Positions 21,520 through 32,333 of a stretch of 64,000 nt of DNA are shown in pieces (the first letter of the stretch is position 1; the number at the start of each line of letters is the position of its first letter). Where the stretch lies: contig KK106984.1 of NCBI GenBank assembly GCA_000611775.1, positions 340,364 to 404,363 of the forward strand, in the 5' to 3' direction. Under the pieces are notes generated by a model. That model saw nothing but the letters and a program-made list of their open reading frames with translations. It did no database searches and was not told where the DNA came from. Origin of the DNA: Umbilicaria muhlenbergii. Its lineage: Eukaryota; Ascomycota; Lecanoromycetes; Umbilicariales; Umbilicariaceae. Position numbers and translations under genes: made by a program.

Positions 21520-22323
21520 TCAAGCGAGTATCTGTCCCGCAATCCCGACCGCAACACCCACACCCACTCCATATAATCCCCCTACGCACTTCGTCGGTGC
21601 CGCATTCGGATTAATCAGCGTCCCCGTCCCCGTATACACCGAACAACTCGCCAACTGCAACCCATAGCAAGCCTGCGAGCTAAGACTCGAACAAACCGAG
21701 ACCGCCGCCGCTAGTGTGGCCGTGGCGCCTTGTACTGTAACGCCCACGCCGGCTCCAGACACCGTTACGCCGTTGACGCTGCCGCCCAGCGAAGAAGTGC
21801 AGCTTGAGTACTCGGTTTGGCAGCGCGAGTAGTAGGAGGAGCAGACGGCTGCGTTTGCGTAGGAGGTGGGGTTGTAGATGAATGGGTATACAGCGTTTGC
21901 GATGGTACTTCCGCCCCCGGCGGCGTCGGTGACTTGGGCGGCGGCGGTAGTTGAGGCGGGGACTATGAAGCCATTTGTTGTTGAAGTTGCGGCTCCGACG
22001 ACTACAGTGGTTGTACTCGCACTGAGACCCGTGACAGTTGTTGTCGATCCGCCCACGCTGATCACGCCCGTGCAGAATGCATTGATGGGGCAGCAGGCGA
22101 TATGGCCCGCTTGGTCGAGGGCGCAGTTTGTATTGGGAGGGCAGCAGGAGCTTGATCCGCCGAGGTTGGAGCAGGAGTTGTAGCCTGATTGGCAGTTGTT
22201 TTGCCGGCGCTGGAGAGCCCCGAATGATTGATGGAAATCTGGGAAGAAGAATGGGGAGAAGTCGGAGAGTGAAGCTGATGTAAGTGAAAGAAGGCTGAGG
22301 ATGTAGAGGGCGGATGAGCGCAT
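21520..22323 (-). CDS. Cys-rich, GPI-anchor-type secreted wall protein
   Basis: The single-exon protein of 267 residues starts with a signal peptide (about 1-18). A Cys-rich block CQSGYNSCSNL...CCPPNTNC...CCPINAFC (about 43-85) follows, then a Thr/Ser/Ala/Val-rich spacer suited to O-glycosylation. A second group of Cys residues lies at about 160-240, and a hydrophobic tail ends GVGVAVGIAGQILA, typical of a GPI-attachment signal. This fits a cell-surface or wall protein of filamentous ascomycetes. No enzymatic motif is present and I cannot assign a function. The ATG at 22321-22323 begins the signal peptide. Its upstream region is shared with the divergently oriented prolyl-tRNA synthetase. Confidence 0.75.
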   Translation of the reverse strand: MRSSALYILSLLSLTSASLSDFSPFFFPDFHQSFGALQRRQNNCQSGYNSCSNLGGSSSCCPPNTNCALDQAGHIACCPINAFCTGVISVGGSTTTVTGLSASTTTVVVGAATSTTNGFIVPASTTAAAQVTDAAGGGSTIANAVYPFIYNPTSYANAAVCSSYYSRCQTEYSSCTSSLGGSVNGVTVSGAGVGVTVQGATATLAAAVSVCSSLSSQACYGLQLASCSVYTGTGTLINPNAAPTKCVGGLYGVGVGVAVGIAGQILA

Positions 22324-22821
22324 TCTTGCGAACTGCCAAAGGAATGCGGGCGGCGTGGAATGATGTCAGGAAGTAGGTGCGGGGGTTTGTTGCTTTGTTG
22401 ACAGAGTAGGATGATGGAGCTTTTGAGCTCGAAGCACGGTAGATTACTTCATGCGTAGATGGCTGCGGAGTATGAACATTGACACCCAAGAAGAGAAAGC
22501 CAGTTTTTGCGGTTCAATGGTTCATCCTGCGTCGCAGCTCAGCGGGCAAGGCTGCGACAAAAGGAAACCTTGGACTCTTCCATAGCAACGGTTGATCCAG
22601 GTAACGTCAGCAGTAGGGCTGAGACGGAAGATAGTACCTCCTTTTTCCGCTAGCCGACTTTCGACTCATCTTCTCCTCCAACCGTGAGGTACTGCTATGT
22701 TGGCTCTTTGAACCTAATCAGTTCAACACTTAAAGAGAGGCAAGACCTAGAGATTCAGTTTCGAGCATGTAAATTTATTACGTGAAATTTGCGGTGTTCC
22801 TCGTCATTAATTGCGGTCTGA
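22324..22821. promoter_or_regulatory. Divergent intergenic region (GPI protein / prolyl-tRNA synthetase)
   Basis: About 500 bp separate two divergent starts. No specific site can be named with confidence. Confidence 0.4.
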
Positions 22822-25136
22822 ATGCGTTTTCGTATAGCGTCAAGCGGTGTCTTTGGTAGCAGTCTACGCTTTTCAAACTTCTCAAATTACCAAAGATGTT
22901 ATGCTTTACCTACTCAACAATCGTGCTTCCTCCATGTAGGTCTATTTCATGTGCTCAGATAAACAGGAACTGAAACGGATCTACAGAATGATGGTCGGAC
23001 ACGCTTGTCGGCCTTTTGGGCACCCACGGGTGGGATCGCCCGTAGCACAACGGAGACAGGTGCGTTACCGTTGCCACCACGCCGGTGATAGTGTCTAACC
23101 TGCCGGGTAGAAGATTCGAATGCTCTCCTGATCAGAGGAGGATTCATACGCCAGGTTCGTCCTGCCGAACGATTCTGTCAGCGCTAGTTGCTAAGATCCA
23201 TGAAAGGCACATTCAGGACTATTCCACTTCCTACCTCTAGGCCTTAGAATCCAGGAAAAGCTTGAACGGATGCTGGACAAGCACATGACCCGTATTGGTA
23301 AGCTGAAGCGAATGAAGCTTGTAAACAAGGGCTTCTTGATAATGTTCCCCAGGCGCATCCAAGGTTTCTTTATCTACACTTTCCTCCGAAGAGCTGTGGG
23401 AAAAGTCTGGCAGATTATCTAGTAATAATTCGGAGGTAAAGCCTCCTTTTTGAGATCGTAAAGCATGGCTGATCGTGGCGGACTGCAGCTGTTTCGCCTT
23501 CGCGATAGAAAAGATGCAGGCTACTTATTATCGCCTACGCACGAGGAAGAAATCACTTCACTAGTCGGCAGCATTGCGAAATCATACAAAGAGCTACCTC
23601 TACGTCTCTATCAGATAAGTGTGTATCTACGGATGAGGTCGAATTTTTGGCTTGACTAAATCCATTCAATCAGCCCGCAAATACCGAGATGAGCCTCGCC
23701 CTCGGCAAGGACTGTTTCGGACTCGAGAGTTTCTCATGAAGGACCTATACACCTTCGATGCCACTAAGGAAGAAGCTCTAAAGACTTACGCCACAGTTCA
23801 GCGTGCATACGCCGCCTTCTTCCACGAATTTGGTATACCCAACTATATGACCAGTGCAAGCTCAGGCGAGATGGGTGGTGATCTCAACCATGAGGTCCAC
23901 ATGGCCTCGGAGAAAGGCGAAGACAGGATTGTGTTATGCGATAGCTGCAAATATGCCGCCAACGAGGAAGTGGCTCAGCGAGGGCTAACAGTGGCTCAAA
24001 AGTCATCCCTAGTGTCTCACGAAGGCAATACCACCACGCCATCAAGAGAAGCAGTCTTGGTTGAGCCGGAGGGCACGGACGGACAATCCGTACCAACGTA
24101 TCGGTCCTGGACGGGTTTGACTAATGATCGACGAACGCTTGTCCAGGCCTTCTACCCACCCTACGTCACCCAAGCCAACCCAAATGGAAGAGGCATGACT
24201 TGGGAAGCCCACGCTGACCCCAATGTCCTGCAATCCTTTGTCGAGGATCTAGACCTAGGAATCGAAAACCCCATGCAGCTTTGGAAACAGTCCGTTTCAA
24301 GATACGGCACTAGCTCCTCAAATTCCCCTCGTATCCTATGGCTATTCGACCAGCGGCTACCCCAAGACCTCATCGACAACCTGCGCACAACACACGTAAC
24401 AGTCCTCCAAAGCATGGACCCAACCTCCCCGTTCCCAGACCACCTCCCTTTCGCGAGCGTAACGCACGACCCCCGAACGCACACCCCCTTCGACCTCGTC
24501 AAGATCCGCATCTCAAACGGCGACGCATGCCCCAATTGCTCAACCGGCTCTCTCCAAGTGCTCAAGTCAGTAGAAGTAGGCCATACCTTCCACCTCGGCA
24601 CGCGCTACAGCAAGCCGCTCTCCGCAACCGTCGCATCGGACCCCTCTCTCGCCGCACCACCGCTCAGCACCAGCGCCGAAGACCCCCCCGCTTCCGACCC
24701 CCCGGGCCGCACCACCCTCCAAATGGGCTGCCACGGCATCGGCGTCTCCCGCCTCATCGCGAGCATCGCCTCCGCCACCGCCTCCCCCTCAGGCCTCAAC
24801 TGGCCCCGCTGCATCGCCCCCTTCGAAGTCGTCATCGTCCCCTCCAAGGGCCTCGAACACGACGCCGAACTCGTCTACGATACGCTTACTGCAGATAGCG
24901 TGGGCAGGGATAGGGTCGAGCCGATTGATGCGATCTTGGATGATCGGGAGAAGGAAATGGGTTGGAAATTGAAGGATGCCGATTTGATTGGGTATCCGGT
25001 TGTTGTTGTGTTGGGGAGGGGGTGGAGGGCGGGAAGGGGGAGGGTGGAGGTGCAGTGTGGGCGGGTGGGGTGGAAGGGGGAAGTGGAGATGGGGGAGGTG
25101 AGGGGGTGTGTGGTGGGGTTGTTGGGGAGGTGTTAG
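22822..25136 (+). CDS. Prolyl-tRNA synthetase, mitochondrial (class II)
   Basis: This enzyme charges mitochondrial tRNA-Pro. The exon chain through 23059, then 23111-23154, 23207-23297, 23353-23435, 23489-23618 and 23674-25136 restores the family sequence at every join. The motifs in order are FWAPTGGIA, HSGLFHFLPLG, LSPTHEEEIT, the motif-2 region REFLMKDLYTFD, MGCHGIGVSRL (motif 3) and a C-terminal anticodon-binding domain (IVPSKG, DDREKEMGWKLKDADLIGYP). Introns are 51-56 nt. The 5' end is uncertain: ATG at 22822 opens a basic, Ser/Phe-rich presequence suitable for mitochondria, but the intron linking it to the exon around 23000 was not resolved. Third codon positions are C-rich up to about 24880, then abruptly G-rich. 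Confidence 0.85.
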
Positions 25137-27848
25137 TGGTGGGAGGGAGGGGTTGGATGGGGAAGGCTGGGAGAGGATGGGGGAGAAGGGCGGATGTGGG
25201 AGGATGGGGGGATTGAGGGATTGGGGGGTTAAGGGGATGTATGATATTGGGTTCACTTGTATATCTCGTAACGCAACAATTTCTTATCAACCTTATGCGT
25301 CTCCTGGTATTGCTTCTCCACCTCAGCGTCCCTATATCAAACAGAGAGAGGAAGGAGGATCTTTTGCGTGCGCCGAGGAGGGACCTCTACCAGCACGATC
25401 ACTTGCGGGCAGCGGGCGCGCAGAATGAACCGTCCCCATCTCCCGCCTGGCGCTTGCGGCCAGGCGGGCTGTGGGGGAAGCGTCGCGTCGAAGTAGGCGA
25501 GGTTGGCGCAGACGCAGGTAATGTGAGCGGATTCCGTTGACAGATTGATTCTCGGCGCGAGAACCCGTGTCTCAAGTCATCAAAACACGCGACACACAAG
25601 AGCAACTCCTGGCTGCATGCATATCAATGCACTCCACACCTGAATATTTAATTATGCGGACATCGACAAACTTCGATGCGCTTATCTCGCATAAGAGTGT
25701 GGCCCACGTCAAATATCTACGTACCTTGCTATCGGGACATGTGCATGAAGGAGATGCGTGATGCAGGATGGACATGCGGCAGGGATGTGGCTATGGAGAA
25801 TGGGATCGATGGTGCGAGATTGCGTGATTTGAGGAATCGGATAAGAGGGGTGGTCGCGATACAAGGGAGTGTTATTATCGGGCTTCAATTCATATATTGT
25901 GTGTCTAACGATAAATAATATAATCAAATAGTTTCGCCCGTAGAGATATTTACTGCGGACGTTATGGAGAATTGTGCAGTGTCAGAAACTCCGAGACATC
26001 TCAGAGTCTAAGGTACTCCGGACATCATGCACATCATGCACGCCGCTCCCTCGCCAATCTACCCCGACACGTCGGAATCGTTGACAATGCATGTCTTCTA
26101 CCACGTTCTCCGCGGACACCCGCTCCGCACACTGCTGTGGTGCATGAATGTAGTACCTGATGCAGGGAGCGCCTCCAACCAACAGCTGCAGCCAAAATGC
26201 CAACAGTCCCTGGCACTGCTGAGTTAGATCGTTTCTCCGGAGAAGTCACGCGTTGGAATGCTGTAGATTCGCTGCCGATAGAGGTCAGGACCGTACATGT
26301 TTCGGAACCCGCATGAGAGATCGGGAGTGAGTGACTCGAGGCCGGTGATGCTAGAGATGTGGATACTGCGACCACAAGCTCTGGCTCTAGAACACCACTC
26401 TCGCGGTCAGAGACATTGTGGTGCTGGAGCTGCTGTGCACAGCATCGACGTAGCCGAAGAGTTGTAGCTGCTACCATTCAGATATTTCGTTTAGTTTGCA
26501 CCTAGAATCATCGCGTATGGTGAGGCACTATTTGTCGACGTCTCTAACGAGATCTGGTAATACCGGTTGAAGCCTCGACGCATAGTGATTGTTGCATCCA
26601 GTGGACGTCCTGGCCTTAGTCTTCCGTAGAAAGTGCTGGAACGCAACGTCAAATTCAGGTCGTCCGGCAAGTCCGGATCGTTGTCGAGCGGACGTTTTCC
26701 AAGTTACTCATAGGGGAAGTGGGAGCACTCAATGTCCGCGCGATTGATGGGAGCTGAGAACCATCGCTGTGCAACTCCGCTGGCTGTTCTATCTGCAGGT
26801 GCTTCTAGGATACTGCTACCGTGTTGTATGGTAAGTATACAGCGCGACATACCCACACAGCTTGAGAGAATAGTGGACGAACCGAGACCGACGTATTTTC
26901 CAACTTCCTCCACCAGCTTTCGACAACAGGCTCTGATAATCATATGGGTGGTTCACAAGGGTAGTTGAGTTCGCAGCAGTGGCCTGGAGTGTTGTGGAAG
27001 TGACTTGGCAACTAGTCAAGAACACCAGCATAACGATGGCTACCAATCCTAGCACATCCACCATCGTTATGAAGCAGTTTCTGTTCTTGCGATAGAAAGT
27101 AGTAATAATGTGGAAATTCATAGCGAAAGCGTCAGAAATTCGTATGTAGTGTCGTAGAACGGAGGTAAGCGAGGAGAGTAAAGAGGACGTCCCAGATAGA
27201 ATGGTAAATGATGTTCAGAAGATGCTAGACGTTTGCAGTGGAAACAGAGAGTATAAGTGCTTATTCAACATTCCACAGCTGGGTTGACGACTTCCTTGCT
27301 TGGGGTTAACGCGGGCACAATCACACCATTCCAACGTGTTTCCGGCACAGCTCTTTCCAACACGTGGAGGGAATGGACGTCGCAGATCTTGGCATCAGCG
27401 TGAAACTTTCGCACGCATACAATGAAGGCGAGCATTCTTATATATCTTATACCTTGTCAGATCTTACCATATACAAATCCGTCGAGCCAAGGCTGAAAGT
27501 AAGTATGCAGGAATTCTCGGCATCACTGCGCTCTGCATCGGAAAGTCCGTGCCAGCGTCAAGTCCTCAGCATCGCCACGCCCCGGAGCAATATCAAGCCC
27601 ACACTACCAGATGACTATGAGATGGAGGCTTGATTGACAGGCCAAAGAAAGCGCAATGGCGGAGGGATGGCCATCCCAGTGGGGAATCTGGGGATGTCAC
27701 TCCCTCCGAAGCAGTTTAGCGCAGCCTTGGCGAGGCGGCCCCCTGGCACCCACGTGTGCGCGTCTCTGCTCCGGACGCGTCGAGGTGCATGCTTGGATGG
27801 CCTGACACACTCGAAACCAGCACACACTACCTTAAGGTAGACCCAAAG
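25137..27848. other. Long stretch without a convincing gene
   Basis: 25137-25240 continues the G-rich 3' flank of the synthetase. Between about 26704 and 27064 the minus strand has a possible small secreted protein: a start with a hydrophobic segment (VLGLVAIVMLVFLTSC) and a possible short intron, but the join is weak and no family is recognised. Other open frames at 26034-26477 (minus) and 27364-27633 (plus) look like chance. The last part precedes the gene at 27849. Confidence 0.35.
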
Positions 27849-28514
27849 ATGGCCGCCTCCATCATCGACCTCACGGGAGAGAACTCGCCGGCCGGAGATG
27901 GGCCTGTCGATACGGCCGAGCCCGCGCATCTGCTCCCTCGCCTTGAACAGGCCTTGGCGGTGGCACGGCCAGAACGTCTGCGCCAAGTCTTGCTCGACCT
28001 GTGCTTGAAGTGCCCCGACATCGCTCTGCGAGCTAGCGCTTTACTCCTTGTGGCCGAACCCGAGGCTGTCTCGGTCCACGACTCAGATGAGGAGAGCAAT
28101 AGGAGCGACGTCGAGGACGAAGGTACAGACGGCGAGGCCAGTCGTACAGAGCCCAGTAGCGTCATCCCCGACAAGACTCCCATTATTCAGGTATCGCATG
28201 GGAACAAGAGACTTCGTTTGCGGTACGCTGTCTGCACCAACTGTGACAAGGAGTTTGACGTCACCTGCAACAAGAAAGGCGACTGAACTTGGCACAATGG
28301 TAGCACGCTGTCCTGGCACTTTGTCGACTCGACCACTAACGTCGCAGCAGGCGAATGCGAGCCAGACTACGATGCGGACATCTGGGCCGACCACGACGAA
28401 CGATGTCACGGGACCATCGATGACGATGGGATGAGAGAATCCTATCCCGAAGGCTTTATCTGGGACTGCTGCAACGAAGACAACTCATCCAGGACGCCGG
28501 GGGGGCAAGCATGA
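27849..28514 (+). pseudogene. Conserved fungal Cys-rich (zinc-ribbon-like) protein with an in-frame TGA
   Basis: Two exons (27849-28299, 28351-28514; 51-nt intron, GT/AG) encode an acidic N-terminal region (SVHDSDEESNRSDVEDEGTD) and a C-terminal Cys/His/Trp/Asp cluster. That cluster has YAVCTNCDKEFDV, TWHNGECEPDYDADIWADHD, CHG and GFIWDCC. It resembles a family of fungal hypothetical proteins with a putative metal-binding end; function is unknown. A TGA at 28284-28286 stands between KKGD and TWHNG where I would expect a Cys codon (TGC/TGT). The downstream part and intron remain intact, so the lesion is recent, a sequence error, or tolerated. The start choice is the ATG opening the acidic protein. 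Confidence 0.55.
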
Positions 28515-29040
28515 GGAGGAACATAGCATCAAGGTGAGGGACGACTAGGCTTAATTGGGTAAGTATACTATGGGAACCTGGGCCAATCCGTGAAACATCC
28601 TGTTTCCGACCATACCGTTTGCCCCGTCCATATTCCCTCTGCTTTCGGTACTTTGATGTTTCGTTCCCAGCGAATCTGTTGTTCGGGCTGCGTTGAATGC
28701 CGTTCGGCAACTGCGAGGTATCAGAGTGGAAAGCAGGGGAGGGTGTAGCCATACGAGGAACGACGGGTTCGCTTACGGGCAGCGAGCGATGTGGTGCACT
28801 TGATCCTTGCGTGCATGGGCCAGTGCTTGCAAGGCCCAACACCGCCTCAAGCATAAAGGCTAACGAGCCCTACGATCGGACATACTTCTCCGTTCAGCCG
28901 AACACAGCCAGGCCGAATGTAGAACCATACTCAGCCCAATAAGCAAATCCAGCACCACCATCAACAAGTACTCCAATCACCCAAGCCCTTTGGCTCACCT
29001 GAACGAAACTCCAGCGAGATCACCCTCCTTCCCCCAAGAA
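28515..29040. other. No gene seen
   Basis: This is intergenic sequence between the Cys-rich protein and the DUF2236 relic. An open frame on the opposite strand (28456-28854) overlaps the preceding gene's end and has no family features. Confidence 0.4.
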
Positions 29041-30138
29041 TGGAAGCTCTGATCCGTGCCTGCCCTGCTTGCTCACATCCTTCTGGCATCACTCCTCCGC
29101 TTCTACCGCGTCTCAAGCATGAAGGGCCGCCTCGGCTACACCACGCGGGCGTCTTTTGCCTGAATGACAGACCGGGACTCTCACCTCAATTAAAAATATA
29201 AAGTCCAACTCCCCTTCTTCTTTGAGAAATCCTTGTATTCCGCGCTGTTCCGACGGCACGGGATCCCCACCACCTCTAAGCTCCTGGTGGCGACCACCCA
29301 GTTTGTCAGATGTCGAGACCGCGGCCAAACGATTCGCGGATACGGTAGTGCTGATTACGGAAGTTGTAGCGTATGCGTCGGTAGCGGAGTGGACACACGA
29401 TGCGATCGCTCACATGACTCATTTACACAGTGGGTACCTCATGCCTGGGAAAATCAGCGGCGACCACCCGCTGTATACTCTTGCCATGTTTGTATGTCAG
29501 CCTCCGCGGTGGACCGAGCGATACGAACGGAGACCCCCTCCAGGATTTTGGGAAATGCGTGCTCGGCACCCTCTGGAAAAGCATCGGCGCTCTAACGAAA
29601 GTCGATTCCTCGCGGTTGAAATTTTGCCCTCAGGGTTGGGGAGACGGGCTGCACTGGTTAGAGAAACGAGGGCGTGGAGCGACGGGTGCGAGGAAAAGTC
29701 GTGCCTCCGGACATGGATAATAGAACGACGATGACGGATGAGACGACGAGCACCTTGCTCTACAGTTTCCTCACCGCGCTGAAGCAGCCGACGAAGACCT
29801 TCCCTACGACTGTGATGGATGATCGACTGCGCGCCACCATCATGGACTCTTACCTTACCTTCCCCTTCCCCATCCCTCCTTCCGCACCCTCTGACTCCCC
29901 CACCCAGGTACCCCACCCCTCTACCCCTCTCCTCCACCCCCCTCCTCCTCCTCTTCTCCCTCCATCTCTCCTCACTCTCCTCACTCTCCTTACCCTCCTT
30001 ACACTCCTCCTGCACCTCTTCTCCCCCTGCCCCTCCCCTCCCGACTTCCTCCGCACCGCCCACCACCCCTCCACACACAGCACCTCGTTCCCAGTCCGCT
30101 ACGCTGCTCTGCCGTATACATCCCACCCGCGTGGCTGA
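29041..30138 (+). pseudogene. Frameshifted DUF2236 (mpaB-like, ER-bound oxygenase family) relic
   Basis: Pieces of a DUF2236 protein occur in order but in changing frames. A membrane-helix start with SLLRFYRVSSMKGRLGYTTR is followed by LYSALFRRHGIPTTSKLLVATTQF, then FADTVVLITEVVAYAS and LHSGYLMPGKISGDHPLYTL. LGTLWKSIG, then GLHWLE and STLLYSFLTALKQP, close the order. At least three frame changes separate them and an in-frame stop lies near the beginning, so the copy is not functional as assembled. Family members are membrane-bound oxygenases of fungal metabolism with poorly known substrates. The C-terminal part runs into a pyrimidine-rich tract of low complexity (29860-30090). No intron explains the frame changes. 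Confidence 0.65.
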
Positions 30139-31030
30139 ACTGCTGGGGGCCGGGCGTGTGCGTGCGTGCGGAGGGGTAGGGGGTTGGGGGGAGAGGTGGG
30201 AAGGAGGGGAGAGGAGGTATGGGGAGGGAGAGGGAGAGAGGGATGAGTAGGAGGGAGAGGAGGTGAGGATGTCCTTTTATGGGGGGTGGGGGGGGTGATT
30301 TGATGAGGAGGGATGGGAGATGTGACGGATAGATGCGCGACGGCCGGAGATCGTAAACGAGCTGTGCTGCGGTGTCGCGGCGATGGGGTGGTGGGGTGGT
30401 GGGTGTGATATGATGCTAGCTACACGTGACATGTGCATATGGTAGGAGAATGGCGGATCTCAGGTTAATGCATTTTATCTTTCAACTTGTTTCGAGAGTG
30501 GCGACTGGACCGAGCTGACTCTGGGATTCATTTTTGAGAGTCATAGCACGACCGACCACCACTGCGGAACACAATGACAGAAGGTGAACGGAGTCCCAAT
30601 GGATCAAGATGTCAGACTTAGTAGTGGTCTTGAGATGCCGAATCGACTGGATAGTTATCATAGCATGGGTATCAGACCCCCATTGTCGAAAGTCATTCTG
30701 GTTTTGGAAATAACAAAAATGCCTCTATAAAAGCCCTCTCGGTACCTCTACCAAACAGCTGGTGATGAAAAGAGCCAACCCATGTGCCACATGCGCGTAA
30801 TTCCAGTAAACGAAATATTTACACCAGTCCATCCCTCTCGTCGTTGATGGAAAACCTAACCACCCGGAAATCCGATCTCACCATCCTATTCCCTCACCCT
30901 CCTCTCCACCTCCATACTTCAGCTCTCCCTATATACCCAGCCCAGCCCAGCCCAGCTAAGCCAAGCCCAAGACCCAGGACCCAAGACTCAAAGCATGCCA
31001 TACTGCGTCCTGCCATTGCGTAACATCATC
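30139..31030. other. No gene seen; G-rich then plain intergenic sequence
   Basis: Positions 30150-30300 are strongly purine-rich, directly following the pyrimidine-rich tract of the preceding relic. A short CCCAG run lies at 30935-30955. No coding family is recognised. Confidence 0.4.
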
Positions 31031-31764
31031 TTACTTCTGCCCGACCTCGGGATCTGGTAGTATGCCCTCGGCTTCTAACCTCCGGCGGGCTTCCTCGAGT
31101 GCCCATGTTTGTATCCTATCGCGAGGGAGAGATCAATTAGCGAAAAGGGTCGTGTCAAATAAAAGCCCTTCTCCATTTCCCATTCCTCATCTCCCCCATC
31201 ACCTTCCCATGCCCCATCCTCACCTCCTCATCTCCCCATCCTCCCTTCTCTTACCCTTCCCACTCACCCTCTCATCCCCCTTCCCCCTCCCCCTCTCCCT
31301 TCCTACCATCTCCCTTGCCCACCCCCCGGGCCTTCTTCCCCTCTACATCCCCTTCCCCCAATTCCCCCTCCCTTTCCTCCCGCCCCGCAATCCCCCAAAC
31401 ACAAACCCAACCCCCCAAAAAAAGAAATCCCCAAAACTTACGAACTATCCGGCTTAAACGCATACGCCACGACCGCGAGCCCCAAACTCCCAAAAAACCC
31501 ATACACCCAAACCCCCTCCCACCCCTCCTTCTTATACTTCTCACCGGGGGGAATGCCGAAGAGCCAGCCGCTGGGGGGGTCGTAGTGGGAGCCGTGCGAG
31601 TCGGATGAGGAGCGAAGTGGCGACGCCGAAAACGACCGAGAGGCTGTGGATGAGGGTGCGCGCGATAGGGGGGCGATAGACCCGATCCTCGGCGCCATCA
31701 CCTGCGTGTGAGCCGGGATGGTACCGGTGAGGCGGGCGAGACGGGCGGGGTCGAGGAGAGGCAT
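31031..31764 (-). CDS. NADH:ubiquinone oxidoreductase ESSS subunit (NDUFB11-like), complex I
   Basis: Exons 31764-31442 and 31115-31031 give a 135-residue protein. It has a mitochondrial-type Arg/Ser-rich start, then HGSHYDPPSGWLFGIPPGE, a GWEG turn and one transmembrane segment (GFFGSLGLAVVAYAF). After the splice comes SIQTWALEEARRRLEAEG, the typical C-terminus of the fungal ESSS subunit. It is a supernumerary subunit of the membrane arm of complex I in the inner mitochondrial membrane. The join is exact: the donor GTAAG at 31441 and the acceptor ending at 31116 restore a Ser codon. The intron is 326 nt, far longer than others here, and very purine-rich on the coding strand. Confidence 0.85.
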
Positions 31765-32333
31765 TGTTGTGAGCGTCTCCGAAGGGATGGTGCGTCCAAG
31801 TGGATTGGACGATGCGGAGAGATGTGGGTGGATAAAGAGTACAGGTAGGTAAGTGCTGGAGTTGGAGGTTGGGGTTGTCGTCAGGTACGGAGACGACGGT
31901 GTGGGCGAGCTTGGCGGATGAGTCAGCGGACGAGCGGGAAATGGACGCTGCTTTTGCTGAGCGGAAATGGTGACAATCGTTTCTGAGAGGCACAATCATT
32001 TCTGACGTCAAGTGGCTTATATCACAATGGCTGCTCTAATGGCCGGTTTATCGGATGAAAATTTTGGTAATAGTTCTTCAAGTCTCCAAATCCAATTCCT
32101 ATCAAGCGCAAGGGTTTCCCTTGAGGTATCATCCTTCCAACACAGATAGCCCATCACAGTCCGCTGTGAAAGAAACACCGATATCCGCTATGCAATTTCA
32201 AAGATCCCTGGACAATTACTTCCCGTCCCGAGCCAAAGGCTATCGCCTTGACCGTCTTGAATCTCTCCTATCTGACGACTCGCTACCTGTGCAACTGTTA
32301 GTGAATAAAATCTCGGTCGCAGGAAACAGAAGA
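31765..32333. other. Upstream region of the ESSS gene; no further gene seen
   Basis: This holds the promoter and 5' leader of the complex I subunit and the 3' flank of the next minus-strand gene. No named site can be supported. Confidence 0.4.

Noticed and set aside
21680-22489. Open frame of 269 codons overlapping the GPI protein gene on the same strand
   Set aside because: It is in another frame, rich in Arg/Leu/Pro without domains; the overlapping frame has a signal peptide, Cys pattern and GPI tail.
24338-24898. Pro/Arg-rich frame inside the synthetase
   Set aside because: It is a shadow of the C-rich coding sequence in another frame.
26704-27064. Small secreted protein gene
   Set aside because: The hydrophobic start is suggestive, but the intron and reading frame downstream are weak and no homologous pattern was recognised.
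28456-28854. Minus-strand frame of 132 codons
   Set aside because: It overlaps the end of the Cys-rich gene, has no motif and is not supported by codon bias.
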